Shown in pieces: positions 33,568 to 42,723 of a DNA stretch of 64,000 nucleotides. The DNA comes from Streptomyces sp. Q6 (GTDB taxonomy: Bacteria; Actinomycetota; Actinomycetes; Streptomycetales; Streptomycetaceae): NCBI RefSeq assembly GCF_036967205.1, contig NZ_CP146022.1, positions 5,022,001-5,086,000 on the forward strand, in the 5' to 3' direction. Position 1 is the first letter of the stretch. Every line of letters starts with the position of its first letter. The position numbers were made by a program, and so were the translations under genes. The notes under the pieces are model-generated. The model was not told the origin of the DNA. It did not search any database and saw nothing but the letters and a program-made list of their open reading frames with translations.

Positions 33568-34325
33568 TCAGCGCGGCGCGCTCCCCGCACCCGGATTTCC
33601 CGCCGGGGGCACATGGACCTCGGGCAGCACCGCGAGCGCCCCGCCGTCGACCGGCAGGCAGACTCCGTTGACGTACGAGGACGAGGGCCCGGCCAGGAAC
33701 GCCACGACCTCGGCGATCTCCTGCGGGGTGCAGAGCCGGTCCAGCGGGTAGGCGGCCTGGACGCGGGCGCGTTCGGCGGGGTCCCGCCAGCGGTGGGCGT
33801 TGCGCTCGATGGCGACGAAGCCCGGCTCCACGACGTTCGTGCGCACCCCGAGCGGACCCCACTCGGCGGCCGCGGCCCGTGCCAGGGCGCCGAGCCCCGC
33901 CTTCGCGACGGCGTACGCGGCGCATCCGGGGCGGCCCCGCGTGCGTGCACCGAGCCGACGAACACGATCGAGGCGGGCCCCGCATCCTTGCGCCGTACGA
34001 GCTCGGCGGCGGCCTGCCAGGCGGAGACGAGCCCCACGTCGAGAACGCGATGCCACTGACGTGACGTCAACGCGTCGAGCGGCGACCGCAGTTCCCACAG
34101 CAGCGCGTGGACGAGGACCGACGGCGGCTCGGGCGCGGCGTCGAAGGCGCGGGCGAGCAGCGCGGGATCGGTGGCGTCGCCCTCCACCGTGTGCGCCGTG
34201 TCCGGGAGTTGGCGCACGGCCGGGTCCAGGTCCACGGCGACGACATCGGTGCCGTCCCGGGTGAGCCGCTCGACGACGGCCCGGCCGATGCCACCGGCGG
34301 CGCCGAGCACGAGTGCGGTGGCCAT
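33568..34325 (-). CDS. SDR-family oxidoreductase, interrupted by a one-base frameshift
   Basis: From the ATG at 34325 one frame encodes MATALVLGAAGGIGRAV and onward to SIVFVGSVHARG. The continuation YAVAKAGLGALARAAAAEWG, VEPGFVAIE and PVDGGAL is in another frame down to the stop at 33568. Adding one base in the C4/G4 runs at 33928-33938 rejoins them into a 252-residue SDR with TGxxxGxG-like GAAGGIG and YxxxK. Either a sequencing error or a recent mutation. The catalytic Ser region is SVHA rather than the usual SSxx. Confidence 0.7.
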
Positions 34326-34339
34326 GGCCGGGGCCCCTG

Positions 34340-35623
34340 TCAGTCGCTGGTGACCGTGACCTTCTCGTCGTTGTTGAACTGCTCGACGAGCTGCTTGACC
34401 TTGGTCTTGTCCCACAGGACGTTGCCGCCGACGAAGCCGGCCGTCGGCATGTTCATGGACGTGCCGTCCCCGTCACCGCCGGAGACCGACTTCATCGCCA
34501 GGAACATCGACCCCAGGTCCCACAGGCTCATGTCCTTGTCGACGACGAGCGTGTCGAGGCCCGCGCCCAGCGTCGGGTAGAGCTTGAAGGGGTTCATGAT
34601 CGTGCCCGGTGACGCCACCTTGTGGGCGAGCGCGGCGAGGAAGGCCTGCTGGTTCTTGGTGCGCTGGAAGTCGCTCGACTTGAACGCGTGCCGGGTGCGG
34701 ACGAAGGCGAGCGCCTGCTGCCCGTTCAGCGTCTGCTTGCCGGCCTTGAAGTCGGCCCCGGACCACTTGTCCTTGAAGCCTTCCTTCAGGTTCATCTCGA
34801 CACCGCCGACCGCGTCCACGATGCTCGCGAAGCCGCCGAAGCCGATCTCGGCGTAGTGGTCGATGTGCAGGCCGGTGTTGGCCTCGACGGTGCGGACGAG
34901 GAGCGTCGGGCCGTCCTCGGCGTACGCGGCGTTCAGCTTCGTCTGGCGGCCGGTGCCGGGGTACGTCTTGCCGGACTCGGCGCCCTTGTACGTGGGGATC
35001 GTCACGTTCGAGTCGCGCGGCAGGGAGACGAGGGTGTCGCCGTTGTCCCCGACGTGCAGGATCATCATCGTGTCCGTGCGCTTGCCCTTGGCGGAGCCGG
35101 TGTGCAGCTCCTTCTTCTGGGCGTCGGACATGCCCTCGCGGCTGTCGGTGCCGACGATGAGGTAGTTCGTGCCGTCGCCCGCCTCGGGGCGGTCGATGAC
35201 CTTGGACAGGTCGACGTCGCGGTGGAGCTTGGAGTCGGCCCAGAAGTACGTGCCGATCGAGGTCACCACGAGCACCGAGACCACGGTGATGGCGGTCCAC
35301 TTGATGCGCTTGCGCCAGTTCGGCGTGCGGGCCGGGCGGCCGGTGGGCGGCCCGTAGTCACCGCCGCCGCCGGAGCCCTGGCCCCGGGAGGGCTGGCCGT
35401 AGACCTGGCCCGTGTTGTAGTCGCTGTCGTACGCCGGCCCGGCGGGCTCCTGCCGGTACAGGTCGTCGTACCCGTCGTCGTAGGAGGGCTGCTGCTGCGG
35501 GACGGGGCGCTGCACGTGCGGCATGACACGGGCACCTTCGGGGCGTGCGCTCGCGCTGCCGCGGCCGTAGCCGCCGCCGACGCCGCCCTGCCTGTCGCTC
35601 CGCCCCTCGGGCCAATCGCTCAT
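34340..35623 (-). CDS. LytR-CpsA-Psr (LCP) family protein
   Basis: 427 residues from the ATG at 35623 (weak ribosome site; an internal ATG at 35524 is possible). A Gln/Pro/Tyr/Gly-rich cytoplasmic N-terminus (~115 residues) is followed by one membrane helix (WTAITVVSVLVVTSIGTYF) and an LCP domain: LIVGTDSREG, DTMMILHV, SLPRDSNVTIP, KLNAAYAEDGP, DHYAEIGF, LAFVRTRHAF. LCP enzymes transfer undecaprenyl-linked glycopolymers to peptidoglycan outside the membrane. No LytR_C domain. Leftmost of five LCP genes in 10 kb. Confidence 0.92.
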   Translation of the reverse strand: MSDWPEGRSDRQGGVGGGYGRGSASARPEGARVMPHVQRPVPQQQPSYDDGYDDLYRQEPAGPAYDSDYNTGQVYGQPSRGQGSGGGGDYGPPTGRPARTPNWRKRIKWTAITVVSVLVVTSIGTYFWADSKLHRDVDLSKVIDRPEAGDGTNYLIVGTDSREGMSDAQKKELHTGSAKGKRTDTMMILHVGDNGDTLVSLPRDSNVTIPTYKGAESGKTYPGTGRQTKLNAAYAEDGPTLLVRTVEANTGLHIDHYAEIGFGGFASIVDAVGGVEMNLKEGFKDKWSGADFKAGKQTLNGQQALAFVRTRHAFKSSDFQRTKNQQAFLAALAHKVASPGTIMNPFKLYPTLGAGLDTLVVDKDMSLWDLGSMFLAMKSVSGGDGDGTSMNMPTAGFVGGNVLWDKTKVKQLVEQFNNDEKVTVTSD

Positions 35624-35730
35624 TGAGCCAGTGTGCCGTGCTCCGCTGTGTGCCTTACAAGGGCGGATGGGAAATCGGGCCAGGGCTGTTGCGAAGCTGA
35701 CACAAACGAGCCGCGCATAGGGTGGGTGGC

Positions 35731-36279
35731 ATGACAGACCAGGCCCATGGCACGGAATCACCGGATTCAGATATTCCGGGCAAGCCGACGTCCGCTTCCC
35801 GCACGACGTTGTCGCACATCATGACGCACAACGACACCAACCTCCTCGGTACGGTGCACGGCGGCGTGATCATGAAATTGGTGGACGACGCGGCGGGCGC
35901 CGTGGCGGGCAGGCACTCGGGCGGACCCGCGGTCACCGCCTCCATGGACGAGATGGCGTTCCTGGAGCCGGTCAGGGTCGGCGACCTCGTGCATGTGAAG
36001 GCCCAGGTCAACTGGACCGGCCGGACCTCGATGGAGGTCGGCGTCCGGGTCCTGGCCGAGCGCTGGAACGAGTCGACGCCCGCGCAGCAGGTCGGCTCCG
36101 CCTACCTCGTCTTCGCCGCGGTCGACGCCGACGGCAAGCCCCGCACGGTCCCCCCGGTCCTCCCTGAGACCGACCGCGACCGCCGCCGCTACCAGGAGGC
36201 CCAGATCCGCCGCCAGCACCGCCTGGCCCGCCGCCGCGCCATCAAGGAACTCCGGGCCCAGAGCCCGTCCGAGGACTGA
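35731..36279 (+). CDS. Acyl-CoA thioesterase (hotdog fold)
   Basis: 182 residues from the ATG at 35731. A YciA/BACH-type hotdog domain: HIMTHNDTNLLGTVHGGVIMKLVDDAAG (given in two overlapping parts: HIMTHNDTNLLGTVHGG and IMKLVDDAAG), with the catalytic Asn/Asp and Gly-rich helix, then SMDEMAFLEPVRVGDLV. The C-terminal ~45 residues are basic and helical. It hydrolyses acyl-CoA to free acid and CoA in the cytoplasm. TAGGGT (35718-35723) seven bases before the ATG implies a leaderless or nearly leaderless mRNA. Divergent from the LCP gene at 34340. Confidence 0.9.
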   Translation: MTDQAHGTESPDSDIPGKPTSASRTTLSHIMTHNDTNLLGTVHGGVIMKLVDDAAGAVAGRHSGGPAVTASMDEMAFLEPVRVGDLVHVKAQVNWTGRTSMEVGVRVLAERWNESTPAQQVGSAYLVFAAVDADGKPRTVPPVLPETDRDRRRYQEAQIRRQHRLARRRAIKELRAQSPSED

Positions 36280-36296
36280 GGGACCGGGCCCCGTTC

Positions 36297-36327
36297 AAGC
36301 CCCTCCGGCGATCGAGGAGCGGAGCCC
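36297..36327. repeat. Streptomyces-type intergenic hairpin repeat
   Basis: AAGCCCCTCCGGCGATCGAGG followed by AGCGGAGCCCC matches, as I recall it, the short hairpin-forming element found many times after Streptomyces genes. It lies between the convergent thioesterase and LCP genes and probably acts as terminator. The stem itself is short and interrupted. Confidence 0.45.
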
Positions 36328-36368
36328 CGTGACCTCAGCCACAGCTCAGGCCCACCGGGGACCAGCCC

Positions 36369-37844
36369 TCAGGGACACACCACCTGATCCCCGGTGACCG
36401 CCCCGTACTCCCCTTGGTACGCGTCCTCGGCCCGCACGGCCCGAACCCCCCGATAATCCGCCCCGGCGACGACCTTGAGCACAGCTCCCTGCCCCTTCAC
36501 GGCAGTCATCCGCGCCCCGGGCAACGCCGTGGCCAGCGACTTCGCCGACCGATCCCAGCGCGGGTCGTAGAGAACCACCGTCCGCGCCGCCGCCCGGCGC
36601 TCCGCGTTCACCGGCGCCCCCGTCGTCCGGAACCCGGTCTTCTTCAGCGCCGCGTCCACCTTCTTGCCGAGGCCCGCCGTCATCGTCCCGTTCTCGACCT
36701 GGACCCGGATCTGCTGCGGCGAGACCCCGACGACGGTCGCCTTCTTCCGCGGGCGGTGCGGCGCGAGCGGCTTGTCGTCGCGCAGCGCCTGGAAGAGCTT
36801 CCCGGACTTCTTCGCGTCCCACTTCACGGTCGAGCCGATGCCCTTGACCGGGAAGCTGATGTTCCCGATCGGCACGGTCGTGAACTCCGACGAGGACGGC
36901 GAGAAATTGCGCATGGCGCGCGCCAGATCGACCATCTCGTCCGTCCCGAACCCCTTGTCCGCACGGACCGAGCTGAGCAGCGTACGGGCGACGTCGCGGA
37001 ACCTGACCGGGTTCAGCAGGACACCCGAGGACGTCGTCTCCGCGATCAGGGACGCCATGAACCGCTGCTGGCGCTGCATCCGGCCGAGGTCGCCCGCGCC
37101 GTCCACGTGCCGCGCCCGTACGTACTGGAGGGCCTCGCCGCCGTCCAGCCGGTGCGTGCCGGTGGACAGGTCGAGGCCGGTGTTCGGGTCCTTGAGCGGG
37201 CGGGCGGTGCAGACCTCGACGCCGCCGAGCACGTCGACCGTCTTCATGAAGCTGGTGAAGTCGACCTCCAGATAGTGGTCGATCTTCACGTGCGTCATGT
37301 TCTCGACCGTCCGCACGGTCAGCTGCGGGCCGCCCTCCGCGTACGCCGCGTTGATCTTCACGGGGTGCTCGTGGTGCTTCTCGCCGCTGTTCTGGTCCGT
37401 GTGCGGCGGCATCATCGCGTACGAGTCGCGGGGGAGGGAGACGACGGACGCCCGCTCATGGTCGTCCGAGATGTGCACGATCATGATGGTGTCCGTGCAG
37501 TGGCAGGGGGCGCCGCCCAGCCGGTACTTCTGCTTCTCCTCGGGCGAGATCTTGTCGCGGCCGTCGGTGCCGACGAGCAGCACGTTCATGCCGTGGCCCG
37601 GCGCCGGGCGGTTCTTCATGTCCTTGAAGGGGTCGATCCGGTCGATGCCGGTGTCGAGCCCGGAGACGAGCGCGTGCCCGACCCCGGCCGCGGCGAGGAC
37701 CGTGACCGAGAACGTGGTCGCGACCCGCATCGCCCACCGTGGCTTCTTCCTGCGCGGCAGGACCGCCGGACGGCGGCTCTGTCCCGGCTCCTGGGGACGC
37801 TGCGGACGCGGTGGACGGGCAGGGGAGCGGGGCGGCGTGGGCAC
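36369..37844 (-). CDS. LCP family protein with C-terminal LytR_C domain
   Basis: 491 residues from the GTG at 37844, chosen for its GGAGGTG ribosome site seven bases upstream; a GTG at 37889 has none. The Pro/Arg-rich cytoplasmic head has a basic patch RRKKPRW, then a membrane helix. The LCP domain has LLVGTDGRDKI, DTIMIVHISDD, SLPRDSYAMMP, KINAAYAEGGP, DHYLEVDF and LQYVRARHVDGAGDLGRMQRQQ. The LytR_C domain (about 385-480) has IRVQVENGTM. It is a candidate glycopolymer transferase; a Cys near GGAPCHCTD and the final VVCP could form disulphides. Confidence 0.93.
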   Translation of the reverse strand: MPTPPRSPARPPRPQRPQEPGQSRRPAVLPRRKKPRWAMRVATTFSVTVLAAAGVGHALVSGLDTGIDRIDPFKDMKNRPAPGHGMNVLLVGTDGRDKISPEEKQKYRLGGAPCHCTDTIMIVHISDDHERASVVSLPRDSYAMMPPHTDQNSGEKHHEHPVKINAAYAEGGPQLTVRTVENMTHVKIDHYLEVDFTSFMKTVDVLGGVEVCTARPLKDPNTGLDLSTGTHRLDGGEALQYVRARHVDGAGDLGRMQRQQRFMASLIAETTSSGVLLNPVRFRDVARTLLSSVRADKGFGTDEMVDLARAMRNFSPSSSEFTTVPIGNISFPVKGIGSTVKWDAKKSGKLFQALRDDKPLAPHRPRKKATVVGVSPQQIRVQVENGTMTAGLGKKVDAALKKTGFRTTGAPVNAERRAAARTVVLYDPRWDRSAKSLATALPGARMTAVKGQGAVLKVVAGADYRGVRAVRAEDAYQGEYGAVTGDQVVCP

Positions 37845-37973
37845 GAGGGGACACCTCCGCGACGACGGGCGTGGGACAGGCCCTGGCACCGTAGGCCGAT
37901 ACGATCTCCTGCCCGCGGTAGCGACCCGGGCGGGGCGCGCCCGTGTCCCCCATTAGCGGTAACGTGGCGCCCG

Positions 37974-39008
37974 ATGAACGCCAACGCCAATACCGCCGAG
38001 CAGCTCCCCGCCGTCTCCGTGATCATGCCCATCCTCAACGAGGAGCGGCATCTGCGGGAGGCCGTGGAAGCGATCCTGGCGCAGGAGTACGACGGCGAGA
38101 TGGAGGTCGTGCTCGCGCTCGGCCCGTCCAGCGACCGTACGGACGAGATCGCCGCGCAGCTCGTCGCGGAACACCCCAGCGTGCACACCGTGCCGAACCC
38201 GACGGGTCGCACCCCCGCCGCCCTGAACGCGGCGATCAAGGCGTCCCGCCACCCGGTCGTCGTCCGCGTCGACGGGCACGCAGCGCTCTCCGCCGGGTAC
38301 ATCGCCACCGCGGTCCGCCTCCTGGAGGAGACCGGTGCGATGAACGTCGGCGGCATCATGCACGCCGAGGGCACCAACGCCTGGGAGCAGGCCGTCGCCG
38401 CCGCGATGACGTCGAAGATCGGCGTCGGCAACGCGGTCTTCCACACCGGCGGCGAGGCGCAGTCGGCCCTCACCGTCTACCTCGGTGTCTTCCGCCGCGA
38501 GGCCCTGGAGCAGCAGGGCGGGTACAACGAGGAGTTCATCCGCGCCCAGGACTGGGAGCTGAACTTCCGGATCCGTGAGGCCGGCGGCCTCATCTGGTTC
38601 TCGCCCGAGCTGAAGGTCTCCTACCGGCCGCGCCCCACCGTCAAGGCGCTCGCCAAGCAGTACAAGGACTACGGCCGCTGGCGCCACGTCGTCGCCCGCT
38701 ACCACTCGGGCTCGATCAACCTGCGCTACCTCGCCCCGCCGGCCGCCGTCTGCGCGATCGCCGCGGGCCTCGTGGTGGGCGCGGCCCTCACCCCGTGGGG
38801 CTTCGTCATCCCGGGCGGCTACCTCGCGGCGATCGTCGCGGGCTCGGTCCCGGCGGGCAAGGGGCTGCCGCTCAAGGCGCGCGTCCAGATCCCCGTCGCC
38901 CTCGCCACGATGCACATGACGTGGGGCTGGGGCTTCCTCACCAGCCCGAAGTCGCTCGCGAAGAAGGTCATCGCGTCGCGCCGCCCGGCCGTCCTCGCCT
39001 CCAACTGA
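37974..39008 (+). CDS. Family 2 glycosyltransferase (ExoA-like) with C-terminal membrane helices
   Basis: 344 residues. The GT-A domain begins AVSVIMPILNEERHLREAV and has VVRVDGHAAL (DxD-like), GNAVFHTGG and FIRAQDWELNFRIREAGG, the acceptor-site motif typical of inverting GT2 enzymes. Two hydrophobic segments (about 250-295) and an amphipathic tail place it at the membrane. It probably adds a sugar to a polyprenyl carrier in envelope polymer synthesis, matching the LCP ligases on both sides. The start lies eight bases after TAACGT (37960-37965), a possible near-leaderless promoter. Confidence 0.9.
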   Translation: MNANANTAEQLPAVSVIMPILNEERHLREAVEAILAQEYDGEMEVVLALGPSSDRTDEIAAQLVAEHPSVHTVPNPTGRTPAALNAAIKASRHPVVVRVDGHAALSAGYIATAVRLLEETGAMNVGGIMHAEGTNAWEQAVAAAMTSKIGVGNAVFHTGGEAQSALTVYLGVFRREALEQQGGYNEEFIRAQDWELNFRIREAGGLIWFSPELKVSYRPRPTVKALAKQYKDYGRWRHVVARYHSGSINLRYLAPPAAVCAIAAGLVVGAALTPWGFVIPGGYLAAIVAGSVPAGKGLPLKARVQIPVALATMHMTWGWGFLTSPKSLAKKVIASRRPAVLASN

Positions 39009-39012
39009 CGCC

Positions 39013-39043
39013 CCGGGTGCGGGAGTCCGACTCCCGCACCCGG
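39013..39043. terminator. Bidirectional terminator
   Basis: A perfect 14-bp stem CCGGGTGCGGGAGT / ACTCCCGCACCCGG with loop CCG, between the convergent glycosyltransferase (+) and LCP (-) genes. Confidence 0.9.
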
Positions 39044-39054
39044 CGACTCCCGCT

Positions 39055-40725
39055 CTACCAGGTGTAGTTCGGGTCCACCTTCATGCACTCCTTGTCGTTC
39101 GCGCCGTTCTGCGTCTGCTCCTTGTCGAGGGCCTTGCTCGCGTCCTCGTCGTCGGCCTTCGGGTAGGCGGTGCCCGTCCTCCAGTCGGCTCCCACGGTCA
39201 GCGTCACGCCGGACACGTCCGTCGACTTCTTGACCGAACTCAGCGGAATCCCGAGGGACTTGGCGACGGCCTGCGCGTCGCCCTCCAGGTCGGCGGACGG
39301 GTAGTCGATCACCGTCTTCTCCGCGACGAGGGACTGCGCCTGGTCCGCGACCGCCAGCGCGAAGCCCTTCCCGGTGAGGGTGCGTGTCACGTCCGACGCT
39401 CGTCCGGGCACCGCCGCGGCCGTCGCCGTCCGGGTGCCGTTGCGCACCTGCACCGCGATCTTGTCGTCGGCCGCCGCCGGATCGTCCGAGGTCTCGTCCG
39501 CCGACTTCTTCTTCTTGCCCTTGCCGTCGAGCGAGACGTCCTCACGGATCAGGCGCCACAGTGCGTCGGCCTCGTTCGCCTTCGGTGCCACGCGCGCACC
39601 CTCGTACACGAACGGCATGGTCGTCATCGTGATCCGGCCCGGCTCGGGCTTCTTCAGCTCGTTGCTCAGGTCGTACAGCTTCTTGACGGTGTCGAGGCCG
39701 TCGTCGACATGGAGCGCGTCGGTCGCCTTCTCGGCGAGCGTGCGCAGCTTGTTCGGATGGCTGATCGTCGCGTTCTTGCGCAGTTCGCGCACCATCGAGC
39801 TCATGTACATGTGCTGCGCCTTGGCGCGCGCGATGTCGGAGCCGTCCTCGAAGCCGTGCCGGGTGCGCAGCCACTGGAGAGCCTGCTCGCCCTTGACGTA
39901 CGTCGTGCCCTTGCGGAGCTTCAGGTTGGTGCCCTCGCCGGTGGCGTGATTGCGCCCGTCGAGATTGGCGTCGACGCAGACAGGCACGCCGCCGACCGCG
40001 TCCGCCATCGACACCACACCCGAGAAGTCGACCATCATGAAGTGGTCGATGTGGATGCCGGTCATCTGTTCCCAGGTGGCGACCGTGCAGCCCGGACCGC
40101 CGCGCGCCAGCGAGGAGTTGACCATCTGCCGGGTGACCGTGGCCTCGTACACCTTGCCGTTCTTGGGGTCGGTGCACTTGGGCAGCTTGACGAGGGTGTC
40201 GCGCGGCATGCTCACCACCGACATGTTGCTGCGGTCCGCCGACAGGTGAAGGAGCATCTGCACGTCGGCGAGCGCGGCCGCGCCGACACTCTCCTTGTGC
40301 CCGCCGAGCTTCAGGTTCTCCTTGCTGTTACGGCTGTCGGAGCCGATCAGGAGGATGTTCAACGGGGTCTGGCCCGCCGCGTTCGGCGTCGGTTTCGCCG
40401 CCTTGTGCTCGCCGAGGTTGAGCTTGTCGGTCTTGATGTTGCCGTTCAGATGGCGGTAGTAGAGGTAGCCCGCGCCTGCCGTGCCCAGCACGAGGACCGC
40501 GAGGACACCGGCGATCCAGCCCAGTATTCGGTGTCTGCGCCGCTTCGCCCGGCTGCCGCCGCGTCGGTGTCCCCGAGGCGGTCGGTCGGCGGCCCCGGTG
40601 TCGTCACCGGGCGCCGCACCCGCGTACAGGGATTCGTCCCACCCCAGATCATCGGCGCGGGCCGGCGAACCGCCCCCGCTGCCGCCCGGCCGTGAACGCT
40701 CCCCGCGCACACCGCTTCGCCCCAT
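39055..40725 (-). CDS. LCP family protein with LytR_C domain
   Basis: 556 residues from the ATG at 40725 (a GTG at 40737 has its purine run too close). The cytoplasmic head has a basic RRGGSRAKRRRH, then a membrane helix (GWIAGVLAVLVLGTAGAGY). The LCP core has LNILLIGSDSR, MPRDTLVKLP, DHFMMVDFSG, LQWLRTRHGFEDGSD and AKAQHMYMSSM. A Lys/Asp-rich linker and LytR_C (IAVQVRNGTRT, near 430-530) follow. Third of five LCP paralogues; it is closest in domain order to its upstream neighbour at 40813. Confidence 0.93.
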   Translation of the reverse strand: MGRSGVRGERSRPGGSGGGSPARADDLGWDESLYAGAAPGDDTGAADRPPRGHRRGGSRAKRRRHRILGWIAGVLAVLVLGTAGAGYLYYRHLNGNIKTDKLNLGEHKAAKPTPNAAGQTPLNILLIGSDSRNSKENLKLGGHKESVGAAALADVQMLLHLSADRSNMSVVSMPRDTLVKLPKCTDPKNGKVYEATVTRQMVNSSLARGGPGCTVATWEQMTGIHIDHFMMVDFSGVVSMADAVGGVPVCVDANLDGRNHATGEGTNLKLRKGTTYVKGEQALQWLRTRHGFEDGSDIARAKAQHMYMSSMVRELRKNATISHPNKLRTLAEKATDALHVDDGLDTVKKLYDLSNELKKPEPGRITMTTMPFVYEGARVAPKANEADALWRLIREDVSLDGKGKKKKSADETSDDPAAADDKIAVQVRNGTRTATAAAVPGRASDVTRTLTGKGFALAVADQAQSLVAEKTVIDYPSADLEGDAQAVAKSLGIPLSSVKKSTDVSGVTLTVGADWRTGTAYPKADDEDASKALDKEQTQNGANDKECMKVDPNYTW

Positions 40726-40812
40726 GTCCCGCCCCACCCTCCCCGCCCCTTGGCCATGACTCGGCCGCCCCGCTGTCGCTTGGTTAGACAGTCGAAGGGC
40801 GGCCGAGGTTGG

Positions 40813-42477
40813 TCACTGGGCACACACAGTCTTGTCCGCTGTTTGTTTGTCGACGTCCGGCGCCTTCGCCGACGCGCCGTCGATGGGTGTCCCCGCACCC
40901 TTGAAGTCCTTGCCGAGGATCAGCACGATCGCCGGCAACCCCTGGTCGTTCGTCTCGCTCTTGCCTTCCTTCATCGCGGAGGCGGGCAGCCCCATGATGT
41001 CCGCGAGTCGCCGGGCCTGGTCGGCCTGGTCGGGCGAGTATTCCAGCGAAGTCTTCGCCTGCGTCGGCTTGTTGCCGAGCTGGGTGGACTTCGTGACGCC
41101 CTCGCTGTTCTGCAACCAGGTCAGGGTCGCCTGCGCGGCGCCCGGCCGCTCACTGCCGTTGTAGATGTCGACGCGCACCGCGGAGGCGGCAGACTTGCTG
41201 CCCTTGAGCTTCGCGGCCTGCGCGGCTTTCTTCTTCTTCTTGGTCTCCGTCAACGACACGTCGTTCTTGATGGCGTTGAAGACCGCGGGCGCCGCCGTCT
41301 CGTTCACGACGACGGTGGCGTGCACCTTCTCCGTCGGGTTGTCGACGACGGGCGTGGTGACGAACGAGAGGTTCTTCGGCGGCACCTTCTTGATCTCGAG
41401 GGCGACGTCCTTGAGCTTCGTCAGACTCCCTATGCCCTGGTCGACCGTGAGCGCCTTGGTCGCGGCCTCGGCGAGACTCGTCAGCTTGGTCGGGCTCTTG
41501 AGCGTGTCACTGGAACTCATCTTGCGGGCGAGGGACCCCAGGAACTGCTGCTGCACCTTGATGCGGTCCAGGTCGCCCTGGTTGCCGAAGCTGTGCCGGG
41601 TGCGCAGGAACGCGAGTGCCTGCTCGCCCGCCAGGTTGTGCTCACCCTTGGTGAGTTTGAGGTGCGAGTCCGGGTCGTCCACGTCCTTGCCGACACACAC
41701 CTTGACGCCACCGACCGCGCTGGTCAGCGACTTCACCGCGTTGAAGTCGGCCATCATGAAGTGGTCGGGGGTGATCCCGGTGACCGCCTTGACCGTCTTC
41801 ATCGTGCAGCCGGCGTCGCGGCCGTCCTGTCCGAGGCTGGTGTTGAAGCGGACCTGGCTGGTGCCGGGGATGACCTTGCCGTCGACCGTGCAGTCCGGAA
41901 CGTCCACGATCAGGTCGCGCGGAATGCTCAACGCGGTCGCGTTCGTACGGTCCTTGGAGACGTGCAGCAGGATGTTGGTGTCGGCGTGGCCGACGCTGCC
42001 CTTGTCGCCGTAGCCCTCGTTCCCCTTACCGGTCCGCTTGTCGGTGCCGATGACGAGGATGTTGAACGCTTCGTCCTTGCTGAAGCTGTTCTTGGCCTCG
42101 GGGGTGTCCGTGACGGTGATGTTGCCGTTCAGGTGGTTGTAGTACAGATAGCCACCGACGGCGGTCAGCAGCACCACGAAGGACAGCCCGCCGGTCGTCC
42201 ACAGCAGCACCTTCTTGGCTGTCGACTTCTTCTTGGGCTTCGAGCGCCGCCGCCCGGGACCGGAGGCCGGTTCCTGGGGCTCACGCCGACGCCGCTGCGG
42301 GGGCACGTCACGCTGCTCCCGCCTGCCGCCGCGCGGAGCGGAGCGACGCGGTCCCGGCACCGCCGACTGCCCAGAGGAAGGGCTCAGTCGCAGTTCGTAG
42401 TCACCGGTCTGCGGGTTCAGTACCCACTGGTCTGCGGGATCGACATTGTCTGCCCGCCCACGGCCTTGCGCGTCCAC
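40813..42477 (-). CDS. LCP family protein with LytR_C domain
   Basis: 554 residues from the GTG at 42477 (GGAGGAC lies a little far upstream). The cytoplasmic head has WVLNPQTGDYELRL, a short motif often seen in actinobacterial LCP proteins, and a basic KPKKKSTAKK before the membrane helix. The LCP core has FNILVIGTDKR, SIPRDLIVDVP, DHFMMADFNAV, LAFLRTRHSFGNQGDLDR and VQQQFLGSL. LytR_C starts near 435 (VRVDIYNGSERPGAA). It lies 88 bp upstream of the next LCP gene on the same strand. Extracytoplasmic glycopolymer transferase by family. Confidence 0.93.
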   Translation of the reverse strand: MDAQGRGRADNVDPADQWVLNPQTGDYELRLSPSSGQSAVPGPRRSAPRGGRREQRDVPPQRRRREPQEPASGPGRRRSKPKKKSTAKKVLLWTTGGLSFVVLLTAVGGYLYYNHLNGNITVTDTPEAKNSFSKDEAFNILVIGTDKRTGKGNEGYGDKGSVGHADTNILLHVSKDRTNATALSIPRDLIVDVPDCTVDGKVIPGTSQVRFNTSLGQDGRDAGCTMKTVKAVTGITPDHFMMADFNAVKSLTSAVGGVKVCVGKDVDDPDSHLKLTKGEHNLAGEQALAFLRTRHSFGNQGDLDRIKVQQQFLGSLARKMSSSDTLKSPTKLTSLAEAATKALTVDQGIGSLTKLKDVALEIKKVPPKNLSFVTTPVVDNPTEKVHATVVVNETAAPAVFNAIKNDVSLTETKKKKKAAQAAKLKGSKSAASAVRVDIYNGSERPGAAQATLTWLQNSEGVTKSTQLGNKPTQAKTSLEYSPDQADQARRLADIMGLPASAMKEGKSETNDQGLPAIVLILGKDFKGAGTPIDGASAKAPDVDKQTADKTVCAQ

Positions 42478-42723
42478 GGTTTTTTGAGTCCTCCGTCGGG
42501 GCCACGCGGCGCCCTACCCCCCTCAAAGCGGGCGCCCGATCAGTCGGTGTGCAGTGCGTGACCGTCCCAACGCGACAGGGCCGGGTGCACCGGATCGCTC
42601 ACACTATCCGCCCAGTTCAGCGTCAAGCGACGGCGGTGACAAATTCCACTCCCCTACAACTGGGCAATCCGGACCATTCAATTGAAGCTCTGGGCCCACA
42701 GACAGCTTCTGATGACTCCGTCT
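42478..42723. other. Intergenic region between two LCP genes
   Basis: 246 bp with no gene seen. It has a relatively AT-rich patch (about 42640-42725) with a palindrome TTCAATTGAA (42677-42686). An interrupted inverted repeat GAAGCT...AGCTTC with CTG/CAG inside (about 42684-42708) may end transcription of the LCP gene at 42724. The promoter of the LCP gene at 40813-42477 must lie here, but no clear -35/-10 pair was found. Confidence 0.4.
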
